This document shows positions 5,234 through 6,680 of a DNA stretch of 6,680 bases, one piece after another. Location of the stretch: the NCBI GenBank assembly GCA_030146905.1, contig JASLAV010000047.1, forward strand, positions 1-6,680, read 5' to 3'. The notes beneath the pieces were generated by a model. The model made no database searches. It saw only the letters and a list, made by a program, of their open reading frames with translations, and was not told the origin of the DNA. A program made the position numbers and the translations under genes. Source of the DNA: Lentzea sp. (GTDB taxonomy: Bacteria > Actinomycetota > Actinomycetes > Mycobacteriales > Pseudonocardiaceae). How positions within the stretch are numbered: the first letter of the stretch is position 1; each line of letters starts with the position of its first letter.

Positions 5234-6442
5234 ATGAAGACCAAGAAGCTCTCCGCATTGGCGGCGATCACCGCCACAGCCGCGCTGCTGGCATCCGCCA
5301 CGCCCGCACTCGCAGAGCACGAAGGACCGATCCCGGCCAGGGCGACCGCGCTCATGTCGGTCCAGGACGAACTCCACAAGATCGCCAAGATCGTCGGGAA
5401 GGGCAACGGCTTCAGCGGCTTCTACGTCGACGCCGCCGCCAAGACGCTCAACGTCCACTGGAAGGGCAAGCCCCCCGCCAAGGTCGGCGCGGCCGCCGCC
5501 GTCGCCAAGGCGCAGGGCCTCATCGTGAAGGTCCACCCGGCGAAGTACTCGCGGGCCGAACTGGACGCGGAGGCCGCGCGCCTGCTGGCGACCGGCTCGA
5601 TCCAGGGCATCGGCGCCAAGCACGACGGCAGCGGCCTCAGGGTCACGCGGAAGGTGGGCCTGTCAGCTCAGGCCGCGGTGCCGGTGCGGAGCACGGTGCC
5701 GATCGACCTGGAGACCGGCACCGCCGAACTGGCCGCCTCCCGCTACCGGGACACCTCGCCGTACAAGGGCGGCGGGTTCATCAGCTACGAGACCGACGGC
5801 CGGCCGCAGGGCGCCTGCAGCACCGGCTTCGCCGTGATCGACAACGCCTCGAACAGGGACGGGTTGCTGACCGCGGTGCACTGCGGCTGGCTGGGCACCC
5901 GCTACCACAACGGAGCCGGCCAACTGGTCGGCGAAGTCGGCAACGTGACGTACCAGTCGGACGCCGCCATCATCTTCGCCGCCGCCGAACCGAAGGTCTG
6001 GATCGGCGACTCCATCCGGAACGAGGCGAACCAGTACGGCCTCGACGTCGTCGGCGCAGCCGAGACGCTCCCCGGCGACTTCGTGTGCACGTCAGGCGCG
6101 TTCTCCGGCACGATCTGCGACATCCGCGTCACCGAGACCGGCCTCAACCACGACTTCCCCGGCTGGGGTCTGTTCTTCGGCCTGGCGGAGGCGGTGCACA
6201 CCGGCGGCTACAGCGCCGGCGGCAACGGCGACAGCGGCGGCCCGGTCTTCTCCGTGCGGCAGCCAGGCGACAAACTGGTCGCCCGCGGCACCCTGACCGC
6301 GTTCTCGACCAGGTCCTCCGACATCCGCCAGTGCAGCGGCGTACCGGCGGAGCACGGCCGCAAGTGCTCGCAGCGAATCCTCTTCCCGGACATCACCGAC
6401 CAGCTGCGCAACATGAACGCCAAGATCAAAACGATCTCGTGA
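5234..6442 (+). CDS. Secreted S1-family (chymotrypsin-fold) serine protease precursor, copy 2
   Basis: A 402-aa paralogue of the preceding protease with the same layout. Signal peptide 1-27 (MKTKKLSALAAITATAALLA, cleavage after ALA). Pro-region about 30-170 containing GFSGFYVDAAAKTLNVHWKG and a helix/strand/helix run. Mature domain from about Y177 (YKGGGFI). The triad is H216, D243 (QSDAAIIFA) and S334 (GNGDSGGP). The histidine motif reads LLTAVHC instead of the usual TAAHC. Six cysteines (195, 217, 285, 295, 367, 378) match three of the four pairs of copy 1; the CLSDFGC pair is replaced by a DFPGWGLFFG stretch rich in aromatic residues. The Ala six residues before the catalytic Ser again argues against trypsin-like specificity. 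The start is supported by GGGGGA at 5221-5226, 7 bases from the ATG. No room for a full promoter is visible after the hairpin, so it may depend on read-through from copy 1. Substrate unknown. Confidence 0.9.
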   Translation: MKTKKLSALAAITATAALLASATPALAEHEGPIPARATALMSVQDELHKIAKIVGKGNGFSGFYVDAAAKTLNVHWKGKPPAKVGAAAAVAKAQGLIVKVHPAKYSRAELDAEAARLLATGSIQGIGAKHDGSGLRVTRKVGLSAQAAVPVRSTVPIDLETGTAELAASRYRDTSPYKGGGFISYETDGRPQGACSTGFAVIDNASNRDGLLTAVHCGWLGTRYHNGAGQLVGEVGNVTYQSDAAIIFAAAEPKVWIGDSIRNEANQYGLDVVGAAETLPGDFVCTSGAFSGTICDIRVTETGLNHDFPGWGLFFGLAEAVHTGGYSAGGNGDSGGPVFSVRQPGDKLVARGTLTAFSTRSSDIRQCSGVPAEHGRKCSQRILFPDITDQLRNMNAKIKTIS

Positions 6443-6448
6443 CCACCG

Positions 6449-6497
6449 GCTCGCCCGCTGGAACTGAAAAGACTTTCAAATCCTCCAGCGGGCGAGC
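6449..6497 (+). terminator. Hairpin terminator after the second protease
   Basis: GCTCGCCCGCTGGA (6449-6462) and TCCAGCGGGCGAGC (6484-6497) form a perfect 14-bp stem six bases past the stop codon. The 21-base loop is unusually A/T-rich for this genome and contains a small internal GAAA/TTTC stem. An outer dyad encloses it: 6439-6449 (GTGACCACCGG) pairs with 6521-6531. No U-tract follows. Position and stem strength make a terminator likely. Confidence 0.65.
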
Positions 6498-6545
6498 AGC
6501 ACCTCCCCGCCACGCTCCATCCGGTGGTCACCCCCGCTGAGCACG

Positions 6546-6558
6546 TAGCCTGGGTCTC
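6546..6558 (+). promoter_or_regulatory. Leaderless promoter -10 of the right-end gene
   Basis: TAGCCT at 6546-6551 matches TAnnnT and is followed by exactly 7 bases before the GTG at 6559, the same geometry as at 2075-2088 and 3310-3323. There is no Shine-Dalgarno. The -35 is not clear. Confidence 0.5.
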
Positions 6559-6680
6559 GTGGTCTCGCCGCTCCCGACTCCCCCAGCCCGCCGCCCCCGC
6601 TCCGGCAACGTCTTCGGCCGCCTCGTCCTGGTGCTGCTGTTGATCGTCGTGGTGGCCGCGGGCGCCTGGGGCCTGGGCGC
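6559..6680 (+). CDS. N-terminus of a membrane-anchored or exported protein, unidentified
   Basis: Partial gene running off the right edge with 40 complete codons visible. It begins MVSPLPTPPARRPRSGNVFG, a proline- and arginine-rich positively charged tail. A strongly hydrophobic stretch follows (RLVLVLLLIVVVAAGAWGLG, about residues 21-40), which is either a single membrane anchor with a cytoplasmic N-terminus or an uncleaved signal. The reading frame is open to the end and shows the G/C third-position bias of host genes. The GTG start is supported by the leaderless promoter box 7 bases upstream. I do not recognise the family; too little of the protein is present. Confidence 0.65.
   Translation, partial: MVSPLPTPPARRPRSGNVFGRLVLVLLLIVVVAAGAWGLG

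Larger units (their letters stand above)
3917..6442 (+). repeat. Tandem gene duplication (two protease paralogues)
   Basis: The two genes align over their full length in the same order and orientation. Some DNA blocks are nearly unchanged: around the catalytic serine, 54 bases differ at one position (GCG versus GCC for the Ala codon). In the NQYGLDVVGA-to-TGL stretch of the mature domain 30 of 39 residues match. The signal peptides are also nearly the same. Divergence is greatest at the pro/mature junction, around the catalytic His, and at the C315/C321 loop of copy 1. This supports an old duplication followed by selective change in limited regions, or local gene conversion at the conserved blocks. 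Confidence 0.85.

Noticed and set aside
195..6442. The idea that the AbiE pair and the proteases form one defence system
   Set aside because: They are separated by the Lrp-like regulator, the aminotransferase and the TPR gene, on different transcription units and with opposite orientation in between; the proteases are exported while AbiE acts in the cytoplasm.
6463..6497. tRNA-like TTCAAATCC motif in the hairpin loop after the second protease
   Set aside because: No acceptor, D-arm or anticodon arm can be folded around it; the sequence is fully explained as the loop and right arm of the terminator hairpin.
4690..6540. 616-codon plus-strand frame running across both protease genes
   Set aside because: It is an alternative frame of the duplicated coding sequence, extremely Arg/Pro-rich, and crosses the strong hairpin and both real start/stop sites; not a fusion protein.

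Overview
The window is high-GC actinomycete chromosome. The evidence is the strong G/C bias at third codon positions, GTG and TTG starts, leaderless genes, an AfsR/SARP-type regulator, and secreted chymotrypsin-fold proteases with long pro-regions. The gene style suggests the Pseudonocardiales (Saccharothrix/Lentzea/Amycolatopsis-like), but the sequence alone does not prove the genus.

Left part (1-1584): the first 99 bases are the N-terminus of a minus-strand SARP/AfsR-type regulator that runs off the window. Divergent from it is a complete AbiE-type (type IV) toxin-antitoxin pair. It consists of abiEi (195-836, winged-helix antitoxin/repressor) and abiEii (823-1584, nucleotidyltransferase toxin with GGTAL and DxD motifs). 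The two genes overlap by 14 bp. A perfect inverted repeat lies between the abiEi -10 box and its start and touches the Shine-Dalgarno sequence, so it could be the autoregulatory operator. The pair uses more A/T-ending codons than its neighbours and abuts the next gene with only 3 bp between stop codons, which fits an acquired defence cassette.

Middle part (1588-3703): an Lrp/AsnC regulator (minus) is divergent from a MalY/PatB-like PLP-dependent aminotransferase/C-S lyase (plus). They are separated by only 50 bp of shared control region, an arrangement typical of a local regulator and its target. A small TPR protein follows, preceded by a bulged hairpin that may end the aminotransferase transcript.

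Right part (3704-6680): two tandem paralogous secreted serine proteases (409 and 402 aa) each have a signal peptide, a pro-region that resembles the alpha-lytic protease type, and an intact His/Asp/Ser triad. The first has a long leader that may encode a 23-codon upstream ORF whose stop overlaps the protease start codon. A 21-bp hairpin separates the two genes and leaves little room for an independent promoter for the second. A 14-bp hairpin follows the second protease, and a new GTG-started gene with an N-terminal membrane segment begins at 6559 and runs off the right end.

The aminotransferase, the TPR gene and the right-end gene share the same leaderless layout: a TAnnnT box, exactly 7 bases, then the start codon. 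That layout decides two of the start sites. I did not find a multi-gene system that I would call new. The least explained elements are the upstream ORF/hairpin leader of the first protease, the inter-protease hairpin, and the divergence of the two protease copies.
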